A stretch of 64,000 nt of DNA from assembly GCA_949316235.1 (NCBI GenBank), contig OX438744.1:31926778-31990777 (forward strand), given 5' to 3'. The notes below the pieces were generated by a model. That model was not told the origin of the DNA. It searched no databases and worked only from the letters and a program-made list of their open reading frames with translations. The stretch is from Oegoconia quadripuncta. Lineage: Eukaryota > Arthropoda > Insecta > Lepidoptera > Autostichidae. Positions 46,033 to 58,010 of this stretch are shown here, piece after piece (the first letter of the stretch is position 1; each line of letters begins with the position of its first letter). The translations under genes were made by a program, and so were the position numbers.

Positions 46033-46118
46033 TAATTGGTATCCGTAATACAAGCATAGTTGCGTTGTGTGGAACTAGATGGCGCTGTGTATGTCCTAGA
46101 ATATTTATTTATTTAAGA
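46033..46118 (+). mobile_element. SINE-A2 3' terminal fragment
   Basis: TGGTATCCGTAATACAAGCA, GTTGCGTTGTGTGGAACTAG, and ATGGCGCTGTGTATGTCC with a TTTATTTATTT tail. Only the last 80 or so bases of A2 are present. Confidence 0.75.
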
Positions 46119-47295
46119 CGATTTTAGCCACATCTTGTGACGCGAAAGTTTACACTTCTGTAAACAATATCATCAGTGAGTCGGATGAGATTATGGACAA
46201 ACCCGAATCCAGTTAATCATAAAAAAAAATCATGCCTTTATTAGGTACCTACAGATGAAAATCAAAACGAAATACAAATTTCAAGAAATATTAAAAAATG
46301 CAACATCATTCGCCGAATTCTCGCCAAAAAGGCATATCGAAGTCATTGATAAACAAATGTTACCTTTTATCCGTAATAGAGATAGGAAAAACAAAATGAG
46401 ACACATCATTAGCATAAATATCGAAAAATGTCATCTGAGTACACCTATAAAGTTTACACATGCGCAGTACGTCATCGTGGAGTGGCATTCTGCATCGGGC
46501 CTTAACGACCTCATACCGGCACGATGTGAGACGAAACTATCCATCTGCACTCGTATCTGTCTGGAGGAAAGAAGACCATATGAAGACGTCATATCGTGTC
46601 GACAATTTTGACATCTTCGTGATTTGTTGACAATTTATTATCATTATACTGAGTTTATAGGTAGAGCGCCTTAGAAATTAATTGAGTAGGTATGCATGTT
46701 ATGGATACCTATGTGATACCTACTGTACGGGATAGCGAATGAAGCGGAAAGTAAAATGGACTGTATGAAACTAATTTGGCTAAATGGACAGGAAAACACG
46801 GATATGAGACGAGAAAGTAATTAATATTGCACATAAATAACAACCGAACCAGAAATCAAGACAAAATATAAACAATGACAGCAAAAGCGTAAAAATACAA
46901 AAGTTAAACAAAAAAGACAATTATAAGAAAACCAAGGAGTTTGCCAAACCTACATTACTTTAAAATAAGCAATAATATAAATGTTTATTATTTGAAGTTT
47001 GAAAGCGTATAATTTATTAAATACTTTCTAGAACAAAGCTCTTACTAGCATCTTGTCTAACCTTTATTAAAATAATACGCCCTCCACTAGTTGTTTGTAT
47101 CGCTCGTAGCTTCATGTATTTACAGCAATAACCAGCGCGCCAACAATTACATTTGCACACAATCGCAATACGAAAGAAAGCAAAATAATCAGCTTTTCTA
47201 AATTCGAATACAAAGCGTTCGAAATACAAAATGGTAACGGCCAATAGCTAGAACGTATTCCGAAATGCCAACGCGCGACAAACAATTAGGAATGT
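46119..47295. other. Repeat-poor DNA; one 118-codon frame
   Basis: The plus-strand frame at 46,255-46,611 (MKIKTKYKFQEILKNATSF...) has no recognisable domain or signal peptide. It could be chance or a fast-evolving exon, so I do not call it a gene. Confidence 0.35.
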
Positions 47296-47342
47296 GTTCT
47301 ATTTCAAATTCAAACACAAGTATTACAATTTGAATTTGGAAT
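47296..47342. repeat. Convergent dyad pair P7
   Basis: GTTCTATTTCAAATTCAAA faces TTTGAATTTGGAAT (47,329-47,342), about 14 bp apart. The left half is one base short of the consensus. Confidence 0.6.
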
Positions 47343-49487
47343 AAATTATATCAGTCACGGATCTAGTTCGTCGAAATGCGACACTTTCGTGAACCAATTT
47401 TAAAATGCTTTATATGCACGTGCTTTAGCACAATATTAAAATGTTAGTAATATATGTTTAAATAGGTTACGTGTAAATTAATTCGACGAGTATTTATAAA
47501 TTCGTCTAAATGTCACGGGAACAATGGAGGGGCCGTGTCTATTTAAGATTGATGAGTAAGAAGTAATCCGTGTTGTAGTCGGAAGGCGGAAAGTGGTTGC
47601 GTAACGAACGATCTCGCCGTACTCGTATGAGAATGTCAGATTGACTGGTATTATTTTCGGTAAACGATACGTATCTTGTCTGTTCGGAGCCGACGTAGCG
47701 TTTAATAGTTTAAGCACACTAAGTATTCCGCTGTAGGTAGATATCTACCTAATCTCGGCAACGATTTCACTCAGAGTCGATCGAATTTTTTTAATGACTC
47801 CCGGCATTGCAGAATTTTAATGAAAATCGTGATTGAGTTTCTAAAAGCCAAATTATATCGCGGACTCTTAATCGCCACTAAAAGACGTCTTAAAATTCGA
47901 CGGGCGCATTCATCAAAAATAAGAAAATAATTAATACTCGAGTCGAAAGGAAACATTTTGGAGCGGACATAACAATAAAACAATACGCCGCTCGCAAACC
48001 GAAACAAAACACAGAAAAATATGAATTCCGATCGGAACGGCCCGGGGAAACAAAAGATGGCGGATTTAATGAAATGAAATAAAATATAAATTCCTTTTGC
48101 AAGCGAGAATTCTTACATTTTTAATTTGTTGGCGTGGAATGTGGCGAAAAACAGTCAAATTCCAGATTCATAAGCGCGCGAGCGGCGATTGGGCAGAGGG
48201 GTATCGCCGCCGAAAAACGAATATTCATTTTTATTGAAAATCAATTTAGGCAGCGCCGGCCGTGAATGTTGTAAATCAGAAACAACTCGCCCGATTGCAT
48301 GAATTTTTTATTTGGTATCACTCTGACTGTCTGTATCCACCGAGACCATCTCGGGTTACGCAATAAGACGATACTTACAGACTTCGACGTCAGCTTCAGA
48401 TAAACTAAAGAAGTCCATTCAATGGCAAAAAGTAAAAAAATTAAATTTAGAAAATTCTTGAGCGACTATGCTTTATCATTCAGATACATAAAGTAACCGT
48501 TAAAAGCTTCTAAATATTTTCGAAACGGCTTAATCGATTTCATGAATTTTTCAAAATAAAAAACCATTTTCAAATCACTTCAGCCATTTTCGCACAGATA
48601 AACATAGGTTCCAAACTTATAACACCTCTCTTTTTGCGTCGGGGATAAAAAATAATCTGAAAGGGGCTGATTGAAATTCTCAATTCGGTTTGATGACCCC
48701 GCATTTTGCACAGTGACAAAGTGAATGGGGACTATACTCCTATAGGACAGAATTGGATCTGTCGGTTCGTGGCGTGGTTGTATGATGCATGAGACAGATT
48801 ATAAAATTATTGAAAAACGTTACATAGAACAAATCGATAAAGCAATCATGTTTCCTTAGTTGCTTTAAATTAATTAGAGTACAAGAACTCACTAAGTAAT
48901 ATCCTCATAAATTCAGACGATTCCATTTTCAAATTTGTGCCAACCAGAATAATCCATATTATAATTGTGTAAAAATTTCTGCTATGACTATTCTAGTATA
49001 CGTAATCATTGTAATCAAAAAGATTACATACCTACAACTTAGGAATATTTTTTTTAAATTAAGTAGTACCACTCTACTTTTGTCGTTAACGAAAGCAAAA
49101 CATTTTATAGCTTTTTGGTGGCAATTGGGCAAGGAATATTCCATTTTTCGTTAGATTTCCTACAACTTGTATATTATGTTTTTTGTTGTGTGCTGCAGGA
49201 TATTAGTGCGGCAAAATTCAGGGACTGTGTTAAGGGAACTGTAAATGTGGGAAGTACTCGTACCTACTTATATGACTGAGATCGTGATCCCAATTTGTCG
49301 CTAGTGTTCCTAAAGGCTAAAATGCTAAAACTTAGAGCAAATCAATGAAAACATGAATAATTACTTAACTCACTGACTGCATAAATGTCGCCCGAATTGA
49401 CTAACGATTGCCAATGCAAAAATAGGCATTTAAAAATTTCTTAAATTGATTCAATATAAGAGGGAATTAAGCAAAAGAGTTGTGCCC
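47343..49487. other. Repeat-poor DNA, no gene recognised
   Basis: A dyad motif lies at 48,921-48,933. CG-richer patches at about 48,030-48,060 (TCGGAACGGCCCGGGG) and 48,170-48,270 (GCGCGAGCGGCG). The stretch 48,530-48,720 contains GGCTTAATCGATTTCATGAA, reminiscent of dispersed repeats, but no ends are visible. Confidence 0.4.
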
Positions 49488-49541
49488 AGATAGTAAGTAG
49501 CTAGTAAATCTGTGATTTCTGCCTACCCCTAGGTGTGACTT
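49488..49541 (+). mobile_element. RTE-like LINE tail fragment
   Basis: GATAGTAAGTAGCTAGTAAA, TCTGTGATTTCTGCCTACCC, and CTAGGTGTGAC match, in eroded form, the last 55 bases of the 35.7-kb LINE ([12 protein letters not shown]...KQA region). Confidence 0.6.
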
Positions 49542-49542
49542 T

Positions 49543-49578
49543 ATTAACCGACTTCAAAAAGGAGGAAGTTCTCAATTT
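49543..49578. repeat. Fragment of a TTAACCGACTTC-type repeat
   Basis: TTAACCGACTTCAAAAAGGA, then GGAAGTTCTCAATTTGGCC. This opening is familiar from an abundant insect repeat, and only the first 36 or so bases are present. Confidence 0.5.
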
Positions 49579-49654
49579 GGCCATTTGTGGCTACGCAGCT
49601 ACAAGATTGCAACACTCTTTGGAAAACTCTGCAATATTAACTTTTTATTATTTA

Positions 49655-49857
49655 GTTTCGGCACTTAAAAAGAGTAGAGCCAACCCGTCTAGTCCCGTAA
49701 ACAAAAGGGACTTGCACGTTTCCGGCGATGGACTCATCCCTTGTCACATTTGCATTTCTGTATATTTCGTAATGTGGATTAAACTTTTAATGTTTGGTAT
49801 ATCACCGACCACCCCATGTGGGATAAAGGTCGTGACATTATGTACATACATGCATGT
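49655..49857 (+). mobile_element. Rep-D copy 6, internally deleted
   Basis: It has the start GTTTCGGCACTTAAAAAGAG, CCGGCGATGGACTCATCCC, and the end ACCCCATGTGGGATAAAGG, then TCGTGACATTATGTACATAC. The GGCGACTAAGG block and the hairpin are deleted. A 110-codon frame across it (49,535-49,867) is spurious. Confidence 0.75.
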
Positions 49858-50277
49858 AAATAATTAAAATGTTATTCCCTAAATAGTGCTCTTCATATCG
49901 CATATGAATCGACCAACACAAAGTACACGCTTTAAGCCAGATGTTCCAATATGTGAGATGATCCAGACGATGCTATGTTAAGTTCACATAAGATGAGTAA
50001 TTCACGTACCAATTGTTTATTTTCACTGCCCGCTTTATGTGTAAACGCTGTCAGTTTCGAATTGCTACTTATAATAATGTATGTAATATGAAAATCGATA
50101 ATGCATCCATATCGGCTCAGTGGAAGAATTTGTCGAATGTGTTAATAATTTGATACCTATATAAGATATCGCAAAGGTGACGAACTCTCGTAAGATAAGT
50201 TACAGCAATTTATTTTGCAAAGTATAGATTAAACAAAAAGTGCGGACTCACAAGATGGTGAATGAACAGTTTCTGTT
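49858..50277. other. No gene recognised
   Basis: AT-rich, no repeat match. Confidence 0.45.
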
Positions 50278-50455
50278 CGATGACCGATTGATGCAGTGGT
50301 TAGTGATCCATATGAAACCAATGGTTGCGGATTCGAATCCCGCTCGGGGTAAGTACTTATTTCTGTGATGATACAAACATTTATTCTCGGTTAATGGATA
50401 TTTATATAAATAAAACTTTGCGTAGTTTGAGATTAGATGAAAGTCCGAAATTTAA
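50278..50455 (+). mobile_element. SINE-A, internally deleted
   Basis: The head GATGACCGATTGATGCAGTGG has a changed A box, while the B box GATTCGAATCC is close to consensus. About 50 bases of the body (ATGTATGTTTATCCG to CAAGC) are missing. It ends GAAAGTCCGAAATTTAA. Confidence 0.75.
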
Positions 50456-50775
50456 TAAGTTAATTTACTTTCTATAATGGGAGACAATCGTAAAAAGCAA
50501 AAAATGGTCATAATAATAAAAGAATATGTACTAGAAATGTTAAAATAGTAAAGATTACAGAACAGTGAAAGATGATGGGAGTAGAATAAACGAACCAGAA
50601 TCTTAGTAAGAAGAAGGAGAGAGTGTTAAGAGAACAGCGCAAAGAAAGAAGAGGTAAAGAATAGAGTAAAGAATAGAACATACATTCAGTACCATAAACA
50701 TAGGGAGGAGAACGCTGGAAAATAAAACCTGTTTATGATACATTTATTGCTATTTATCCCCTAATTAAAAATCTG
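50456..50775 (+). other. Purine-rich DNA, no gene
   Basis: On the plus strand 50,540-50,720 is strongly A/G biased (AAGAAGAAGGAGAGAG). No coding or repeat signal. Confidence 0.45.
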
Positions 50776-51012
50776 TTAATTGGATACGCGTTTGATCACA
50801 ATCTCACCTGATGGGAAGTGACGATGTGGTCGAAGATGAAGCACGCGATCTCAGTAGATGCGGATTCACCCTGCTCTTGAAGATCCCAAGATTGTAGGAT
50901 TCAGGAAAGACTGACGCCGGAAGGGAGTTCCATGCCTTGGCTGTTCGCATTATGAATGAAGAGTCGAACCGCTTAGTGCGACTGTTCGGTTCGGTTCGGT
51001 TTCTGCACATTA
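50776..51012 (-). pseudogene. Jockey-like LINE: reverse-transcriptase C-terminus plus 3' end
   Basis: On the minus strand the frame reads RTKRFDSSFIMRTAKAWNSL, then PASVFPESYNLGIFKSRVN. This is the characteristic end of Jockey-type polymerase proteins (AWNSLPASVFP...YN...FKSRVN). It is followed by GCTTCATCTTCGACCACATC and CATCAGGTGAGATTGTGATC, the 3' UTR also seen at 13.9 and 14.4 kb. It is 5'-truncated. Confidence 0.82.
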
Positions 51013-51534
51013 ATTGTTTGTGTAATTATTCGAGCTATTCTAATTGATATTAGTTGGAAAAATACAATTGCTTTTCTCTAGAACTACCTATAACTTCAAT
51101 ACAGTTCACGCTAATCCCTCCGCTCTTCATTACAATATATCTAGGCATGTTGATCGATTCACATCAGAAACATAGTGTTTTCCAACCGTTCTATTTACTT
51201 TATTGACTAAACGTTTTTGTGTGAATCCCATCGCACAAAAACAAGAGCATTTTAAACCTTTCGAACCGGGAACGGAGCAATAAAATCAATCATTTTGTAC
51301 GTAACGACTTTGAGATATGAAATTTTTACATTTGCCTCCATTCGATGAGGAATACCAATACCGTCAGTATACTGTTTTGACTTAAAAATAGATGTTTTGA
51401 GTGCTTCGCCCGAGATAAGTTAGACGGATGTTGTATTTAAAATGGACAGATGAATGTTTGATTTTTCTGGGGATCTATACTTCATAGTTTGGTAATTGTA
51501 TCTAATTCTGGTACGTATTTTTGGATATTAAGTC
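51013..51534. other. No gene recognised
   Basis: Mixed AT-rich sequence without recognisable features. Confidence 0.45.
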
Positions 51535-51668
51535 GACTGGCTTTATGTTATACTTAACATCTTTACTCCCTTTCTCACCATCGTAACTGTAATTTTTTTT
51601 GAATATTAAGTCGACTGGCTTTATGTTATACTTAACTCCCCTTCTCAGCATTGTAACCGTAATTTTTA
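51535..51668 (+). repeat. 68-bp tandem duplication
   Basis: ATATTAAGTCGACTGGCTTT begins copies at 51,535 and 51,603. The copies differ by a short indel (the ATCTTT between CTTAAC and ACTCC) and a few substitutions. Confidence 0.85.
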
Positions 51669-53469
51669 TCTTTTGTTATCAAGTTTTGTCAAATTTTTGA
51701 CTTGTAGGAATTTTAGCAATTTCGCGTGTCTACAGTCGTGATTACGAAAATATTTGCAACGACTAAAAATTTAAATCAATAAAAACCAGTTACCTATATA
51801 AAAGTTCACGTCTAATCACAATCAGCAAAAACAGCTTCAGGTCAAATAGATTTAATATTCTCAACGTCTTGATTGTAAATGATAAATTGGCTATTATTTT
51901 TTAAAAATTGACATTGAGGTATGTCTATTTAAATATTAATTTAACAATATCGGTCGTCAACGGGTCTACCACCACCATAAGGCCCGACGACGCACAATGG
52001 CAGGCGTGGTTCTTAGGCTAGCGGCGAATAATTACCTCCCCCGCTCTCCCCCCTCGAATACTCACTCCCCCCCAAAACGGCGCTCATTGAGCAGGCGCAT
52101 TGTCTTCGAGTTGTGACCCTTGACGCGTGCAGAGTTATAACTCTTTCGTGAACTCTCTATGGTTGATTTCTTTTTTTTGTGAAAGAGGAAATGTTTGTCG
52201 TTACAATTTTTATTTTAACATTACAAAAGGAGTATTTAATGTCAGTTGAGCCGGACTTTACGAAGTACTGAACAACGTGATTTGTACAATACAGTAAGTG
52301 AGTCAGTAGGTACTTTGATACGTGACATTAATGCAAAATGTTAGGGAGTAGCGTATTTTGTTGATAGCAAAGTAGGAAAAAAGAAATATACTGTAAAAGT
52401 TCCTTATCAAAATATTCTAAGGACGCTAGGACATATTTCACCTTTCATGGAGGGTTGGCCTGACGTTGGCCCTATGGTTGGTCCTAATCGCTGGCGGGTT
52501 AGCCATTGTTTGGCAGATGTTTTGGGAACAGGAGAACGAATGGGGCTGCATTTATATTTATTCTGTTATTCTCACGATTTCTTATTAGTTTCTTATGTAT
52601 GATACATGTCGGAAAATATGGATTAGTTCTAAACGCCTCTTCGCTAACAATATCTTGTAAGTCATAAATTATAGGAGGCCGTAACGCGACAGAATAATTG
52701 ACAGAAAAAATATAGAATTTACTAAATCGGCATTCAAAATTCAGTTCGTGTCAACGATTAATGAATATGTATAACCTAAGTAGTAAGATTGTTTGGTAGA
52801 GGCAGGTACGTACGAATCCGGGGCGTATTGCCAGCTTGACTATGACGTCGTCGCCCGGCGTTTTTATAAGTTTGTTTGTATGGTAATGTAGCGTATGCAA
52901 TGAGTCAATTCTAAGAAATAGAATATGGAAAAAATTGTATGTAGGCGCGTTGAATAAGAAATACCCACTTATTTCATAAACTTATATTATAACTTATATA
53001 ATAAACATAGATATTTTCCTTAATATCACGAAAAACTATACCGTATGTTGACCTACTTAAAGATTTAAAAGACCCAGTGCTTAAACAATTACTTAAAAAA
53101 GAAATTTAACTTCTTTTTTAACGACTTGTGCTACTTAACTATCCATTTCTTTCGCGTGTGACACGTTTTTACCTATCGATAGGCTCGTAAAAGAATGTGA
53201 GGGCCACCCCGCTAGTTATTGCGAACGCGAGTCGGCGCGTGCGCCGCACAATACACCCGACTTACGTAACGCAACGCACGCAGAATTACTGAATCGCGAT
53301 TTCTCTACCTTTCAATGATAGGACAAGACAATGGTTAGACAATTTATGATTGCCACTAAAAATTGTCTAGACAATAAAAAACTAAAGAATTTACGTACAC
53401 TCACACGTGAAAACATTTTAAATTTCGAACGTCAAAAAGAAACAAAACGGAATTCTTATCTCAAACTCG
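51669..53469. other. Repeat-poor DNA with C-rich and CG-rich patches
   Basis: A C-rich patch at 52,035-52,080 (CCTCCCCCGCTCTCCCCCC) is followed by ACGGCGCTCATTGAGCAG. A CG-rich patch at 53,200-53,290 (GAGTCGGCGCGTGCGCCG) lies just downstream of CTATCGATAG at 53,173. No exon could be demonstrated. Confidence 0.4.
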
Positions 53470-53549
53470 TTCCAAATTCAAAATATAAGTGAAGCAATTG
53501 AAAAACGAAACGAAGCAAGTTCATATTACGAGCGCGTTCCAAATTCGAG
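53470..53549. repeat. Dyad motifs P8, direct pair
   Basis: TTCCAAATTCAAA (53,470-53,482) and TTCCAAATTCGAG (53,537-53,549, last base off) lie in the same orientation, 67 bp apart, both preceded by CG (CTCG and GCGCG). Confidence 0.55.
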
Positions 53550-54759
53550 TGTATTCAAATATCGAACGAGAGATGGATTATGACGGGCGTGTGGGGAGAT
53601 GGAACGCTGGAATACAAATCTTGATATGCCACAAATCATTTTAGTTTTTTCCGTTCTTTTTTTAATAGAGACTTAGACTTTACTTTCTTAATGCCAGCAA
53701 CTCTATTATTTAATTGAAATCTAAATGCAAATTGAGAATTAATGTGTAACTATCTAGTTAATAAACAATAATTTATAGCTTAATATTTTTTAACTCGTAA
53801 AACTATGTCTCGCATAGAATCATTCAATCAACCGTAGATTTGAATAAAATATTACTCAAACTTATAAAATCATAATCTTGAACGTAGCCAGTTTCGTTTC
53901 GGCGATATGATCCCATTGATTGATGGGTGACCACGCTGTGTTTGGATTCGATATGTCCGATATATGTTGAGCCCTACCTTTCGGTACATTTACATGGATC
54001 GGGGTTCAGTTGGAAATGGTGATGTAATATTCTAAGTGTGTTGACCCCATCGCATGGACTAGACCGAACCGTGTTCTGAACTTAATTATAAATGTTTATA
54101 GAATTTATAACGTGTCAAAAACGCCTCCGTGCCTGTTTGCCGGAAAATTTAATTGAAACTAATAAGATGCAAGTATATAGAGAGGACATTTCTGATTATT
54201 ATTAGAAAGAACTAGTTTCACGGTAAACTATTTGGCTAATTTCCTGTTGGTGTCAAATGAAACGTCAAAAAGTTGTGAGTCAACGGATAAAAGTTTGCTG
54301 AGCATGTGTCTCGTCTCCCGCGGTTCAAGGGAGACGTCAACATTACACTTTGATATTTGATTATTAACCTACTTCTTATTGGACTCTTTTTTTATTATTA
54401 TTAATCTTATAAGTGACTACCCTGAATTTGTATTCCATTTCTTTCTATATGAGTCTAATTTGATCAAAGAAACGCAATAAGATTATTAAATTTCGACGTT
54501 TAACCTCCTCCGTTTTAGAAATAAAAAAAGAAAAGAAGAACCTTTTTTTTTTCGTTCGACATGAATTACTTTGTGTTACCCGAAATAATGGATCATGATT
54601 GTGTTGTTGATGATGGTGTACTACTAACAAAAGCAGAGACATTAATAATGTTATGATTAATTGCCCATTGTTCAAACAATTGGCATAATTAATTAGATTG
54701 AATATTAGTATCTAAGGAACCCTAAAATATGTTTCCTAAACTGACTAATTATGTCCCAC
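53550..54759. other. No gene recognised
   Basis: AT-rich. No repeat-family match. Confidence 0.45.
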
Positions 54760-54853
54760 GTTCTATTTTCAAAGGCGAAAATTTGAATATGAACCGAATG
54801 TAACATTCCGGAATGCTCCCAGTGTTTGTGATTCGTTCGTTTGAAAATGGAAC
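54760..54853. repeat. Convergent dyad pair P9
   Basis: GTTCTATTTTCAAA (54,760-54,773) is the inverse, with one mismatch, of TTTGAAAATGGAAC (54,840-54,853). The core contains CATTCCGGAATG, itself a perfect palindrome. Confidence 0.7.
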
Positions 54854-57565
54854 GCCTTGTTCTTATTATGAATGCGCTAAGGATGCGCGAGGGCATGCGT
54901 CTGACGGTTTAGTAACTGATGCATTAATGCCCCGAATGATCTTTTTAGTTTTTTTTTTGTTCGCAGCCCGGAGATTGGTCATTACACATCTGAATATGTG
55001 TTCTTCACAAAAAGTCGGATCACGATTTGGTAAAAAGTTGAAACGAGTCTTGAGTAGATAGATAGATAGCCAAACGTGCTCTTTATGCTATTACAATTTG
55101 AAGTTTCCGGATTGATTTGAAAGCTCTTGGACTTCACGACGGCTACTTAATTGAATTTATTTAAATTTCTTACAAGAGGTTAGCTATTTTTTATTATTTT
55201 CAGTTGAGTTATTTGTCGAACTCTGCCTACCTACTTACGTATCCCGTATTTGAAGTCAGCAGCATAGAGTTACAGTTGTGCTAAGCTATAAAAAAAACTA
55301 ATTTATTATAAATTTGTGTAGCCTTTCAAATAACACGAGCTCTTCCTTTTCTTTTTTTTATTTGAATTAATGATGAATATATGTGTTTTAATCATTCATA
55401 ATCAATCATCTACAAAACTGGTGCCTATCATTTAAAAACTACGTCAAAGAAATCAAAATATCTAAGCATATCTAAGTAAACATGATCTCTTTTCTCTTGA
55501 ATCATCACTATTTTACCATCTAAATTACGCCATCTCATATTCCCGCCAAGTCGGGTCCTCATAATTAAAGTACATATTCCTTAAACACGGGAATTAACCC
55601 CAATTGAGGGATCGCTCTATTTAAATTACTTCTAACACACTATTCAGCTTTCTGGAAGCGTGTGACACGTCATTAACAATCTATTCGATACTGGCAGCTG
55701 GGGAATACAGTTTAAAAACAATTGTTCCATTTTTAAATTTAACGGATCTGTATTCTAAAATTTGTAAAAGTATTTTAGATCTACCCACCATATTAGAAGG
55801 CGATTTGATTTAGTAGCTGGCTGGACAAATATAACATTGGAAATCATTGATTAATAATATGCTATATGGTCGCTCGTCTTTTTAGCGCTTTTCTTAGTAG
55901 ATCTTTTAGAATCCTCAAGAAGCCTGCTGAGAATAATTGGCCAAAACCACCCGCACAACCGAGATTTTTTTAATCTGTGCTCACAATCTATAAATCGGTC
56001 ACATAAAAGTGCAAGGAAATTTACAATATTGATTAAAAATATGTGTTTTGCGAATAATGCATTATGTTTGTAAAGATACCGAATGTTTTTGGTAACTTTC
56101 CTGTGGTACCAGTGATGCATTTTTTTAACAATATAAATCAGCATTTGATACGACAGTTTGCGAACGAAGTCGGTGTATGATTAAGTTCCCGTTGGTTCAA
56201 ATCTCCCGTTTTAACATCAATGAAGTGATGCCCTTTTGATTGTTTGGACGACCCGGTCCATACATAGTAATAGTCTATGCTGGCAGAGGTAGCATTGATT
56301 TCTAGTCACAGTAACAACACGGTAAACGTTGAACATACAATTAATTCACTAATTTAATTAAAGAGCTGTGTAACGACATCTAACAGGAAGGCATGATGAA
56401 TGAATCGATCAAAAGCGTTACTTTTTTACCGATTACCTAACTTAACGGTTCTAATAAAACTTAACGAATTAGTTTGCAAAAAAATATTGTAGGTACACAG
56501 CAATTTATAAAATAACTCTCACGAATTTGATTTAAACCGGAGAAAGAGGTTTAATGTGGCGTTTCCTGTTTTTTCGACATTGAGTGTTGTTGCTTTTATT
56601 TGTTAGCGACCGGAATATCAAGATAGATTTCCGTCTTTGCCCTTACAGTTTTGCATTAAAATACCAAGCCTATTGTACCATTCAGAGCTGTAAAATTATC
56701 ATAAGATCCATAAGCAAGCTATACAAAGTAATAATCTCATATTTGAGCCGAGCCCATCCGCCATCTTTAAAACAATGAACGTTATTGTCTCTTCTTAATT
56801 CCATTTTTGAAAAAATAATCCATTTCGCATTTCATCTCGAGACTCATTGATTCCTTGGCTACAATCTAGAATAAACATTCGGCACTTGATGTTAAGATAC
56901 ATTTTTCAATGGGTTTCTTGTACATCTGGATTCTTAACGTTTTATTTGCTCGACTAAAAAGCGATCTTATCTCAAAGAATAAAGAGTGGGAATTGTTTAC
57001 TAATTGGTTTACGACAACTGCATGTGCAACAGGAACGGGACGGAGATAATAAAAGAAAGAGTAAACATTAACCATTTAGAGTGTCCGGTTATTATGATAA
57101 TTATGAGACAGAAAATCGAATTAAATCAATAATTTAAAGATGACAAATATAACTGCGCTTGTAAATTATTAACAATAACAGTTGAGTAGGCCGATACATT
57201 CTGAAATAAGATGACAGGGCAGAATTGGCAAAAGTAAATAATGTGGATTTGGAAGCATTTACAGAAAAGATGATGACAATTTCAAATAAGAAAGTAGGTA
57301 TACACTAAAAGCATAAAAGAAAAAAGAGAGAGATAATTAAATTGTATAAAAGGATGCAGGAAGGGTGAGGAGCCACAACTATGTGTTAAATACCCTTGAC
57401 TCTTGCTTGTAGCGTTACACTCGTGACTAGAACTCAAGTAGCAATATACTGGGCTCAATGAATGGTTGTTAGGAGGGAAATTATCCATTACTACACAAAG
57501 ACATAGGACTGTCAACTGAAGACAGTCAACCGAGTCAACATACAAAATCTGGATATTTCAAGGAT
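54854..57565. other. Repeat-poor DNA, no gene recognised
   Basis: Single dyad motifs at 55,725-55,737 and 56,799-56,811 (both plus). An (ATAG)n-like TAGATAGATAG run lies at 55,057. Frames at 54,813, 55,851 and 56,584 have no motifs. Confidence 0.45.
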
Positions 57566-57621
57566 GACGAGTGTGATGGCCTTTATCCCAAATAGCGTGA
57601 TCGGTGATATTCCAAACAGCA
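57566..57621 (-). mobile_element. Rep-D 3' terminal fragment
   Basis: GGCCTTTATCCCAAATAGCG, then GATCGGTGATATTCCAAACA, the inverse of the Rep-D end. Everything upstream of the hairpin is missing. Confidence 0.6.
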
Positions 57622-57689
57622 ATTGCGAAAATTTTAAAAGGAACCACTTGATAAGCAGTGTTTACCACCATCTTGAACAACATGGAGTC

Positions 57690-57835
57690 TGGGCATGTAT
57701 TATCGAACTTTTTAGAGTTATATTTTCTACATTGTATGCCTTCATTATCATCAATACCCATTTTGGTATAGGCGTCCCGCAAGGGTCACCACTGCCTCCG
57801 GTTCTACAAATCATCTCTATTGTCATAACAAAACT
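57690..57835 (+). pseudogene. LINE reverse-transcriptase motif relic 1
   Basis: In frame it reads GIGVPQGSPLPPVLQI (57,765-57,812). VPQGSPLSP is the diagnostic turn in the fingers/palm region of reverse transcriptases, with one S to P change here. The flanks do not extend to the active-site block. It forms part of a spurious 107-codon frame starting in Rep-D. Confidence 0.55.
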
Positions 57836-57867
57836 TAAAATCACAATATATAATCCAGACGTGGCAT

Positions 57868-58010
57868 ACATCAAGGGTCGCCACTAAGCCCGATTTATAA
57901 ATCAACTCTCTTTTCTGTAATTTCGTGCAACATCGTATATTGTCGGGTGTCTGGTATTGACATAACAAAATTTAGAATCGCATTATAACCAATCCAGACA
58001 TTGGAAAATA
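57868..58010 (+). pseudogene. LINE reverse-transcriptase motif relic 2, diverged duplicate
   Basis: From 57,872 one frame reads QGSPLSPIYKSTLFS. It is followed by ATTGACATAACAAAATTTAG, which parallels ATTGTCATAACAAAACTTAA after relic 1, and by a shared CCAGAC block. The two relics are therefore a local duplication or two insertions of one LINE piece. Confidence 0.5.

Noticed and set aside
46255..46611. 118-codon frame as a possible gene
   Set aside because: Lysine/asparagine-rich translation typical of AT-rich non-coding DNA, with no motif. Left undecided and not called.
49535..49867. 110-codon open frame as a gene
   Set aside because: It covers a repeat fragment and Rep-D copy 6.
53171..53184. 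TATCGATA as a DRE promoter element
   Set aside because: A single palindrome without a visible transcription start or exon. Mentioned only as context for the CG-rich patch.
57564..57887. 107-codon open frame as a gene
   Set aside because: It starts in an inverted Rep-D end and runs into LINE relics. Only the reverse-transcriptase motif is meaningful.
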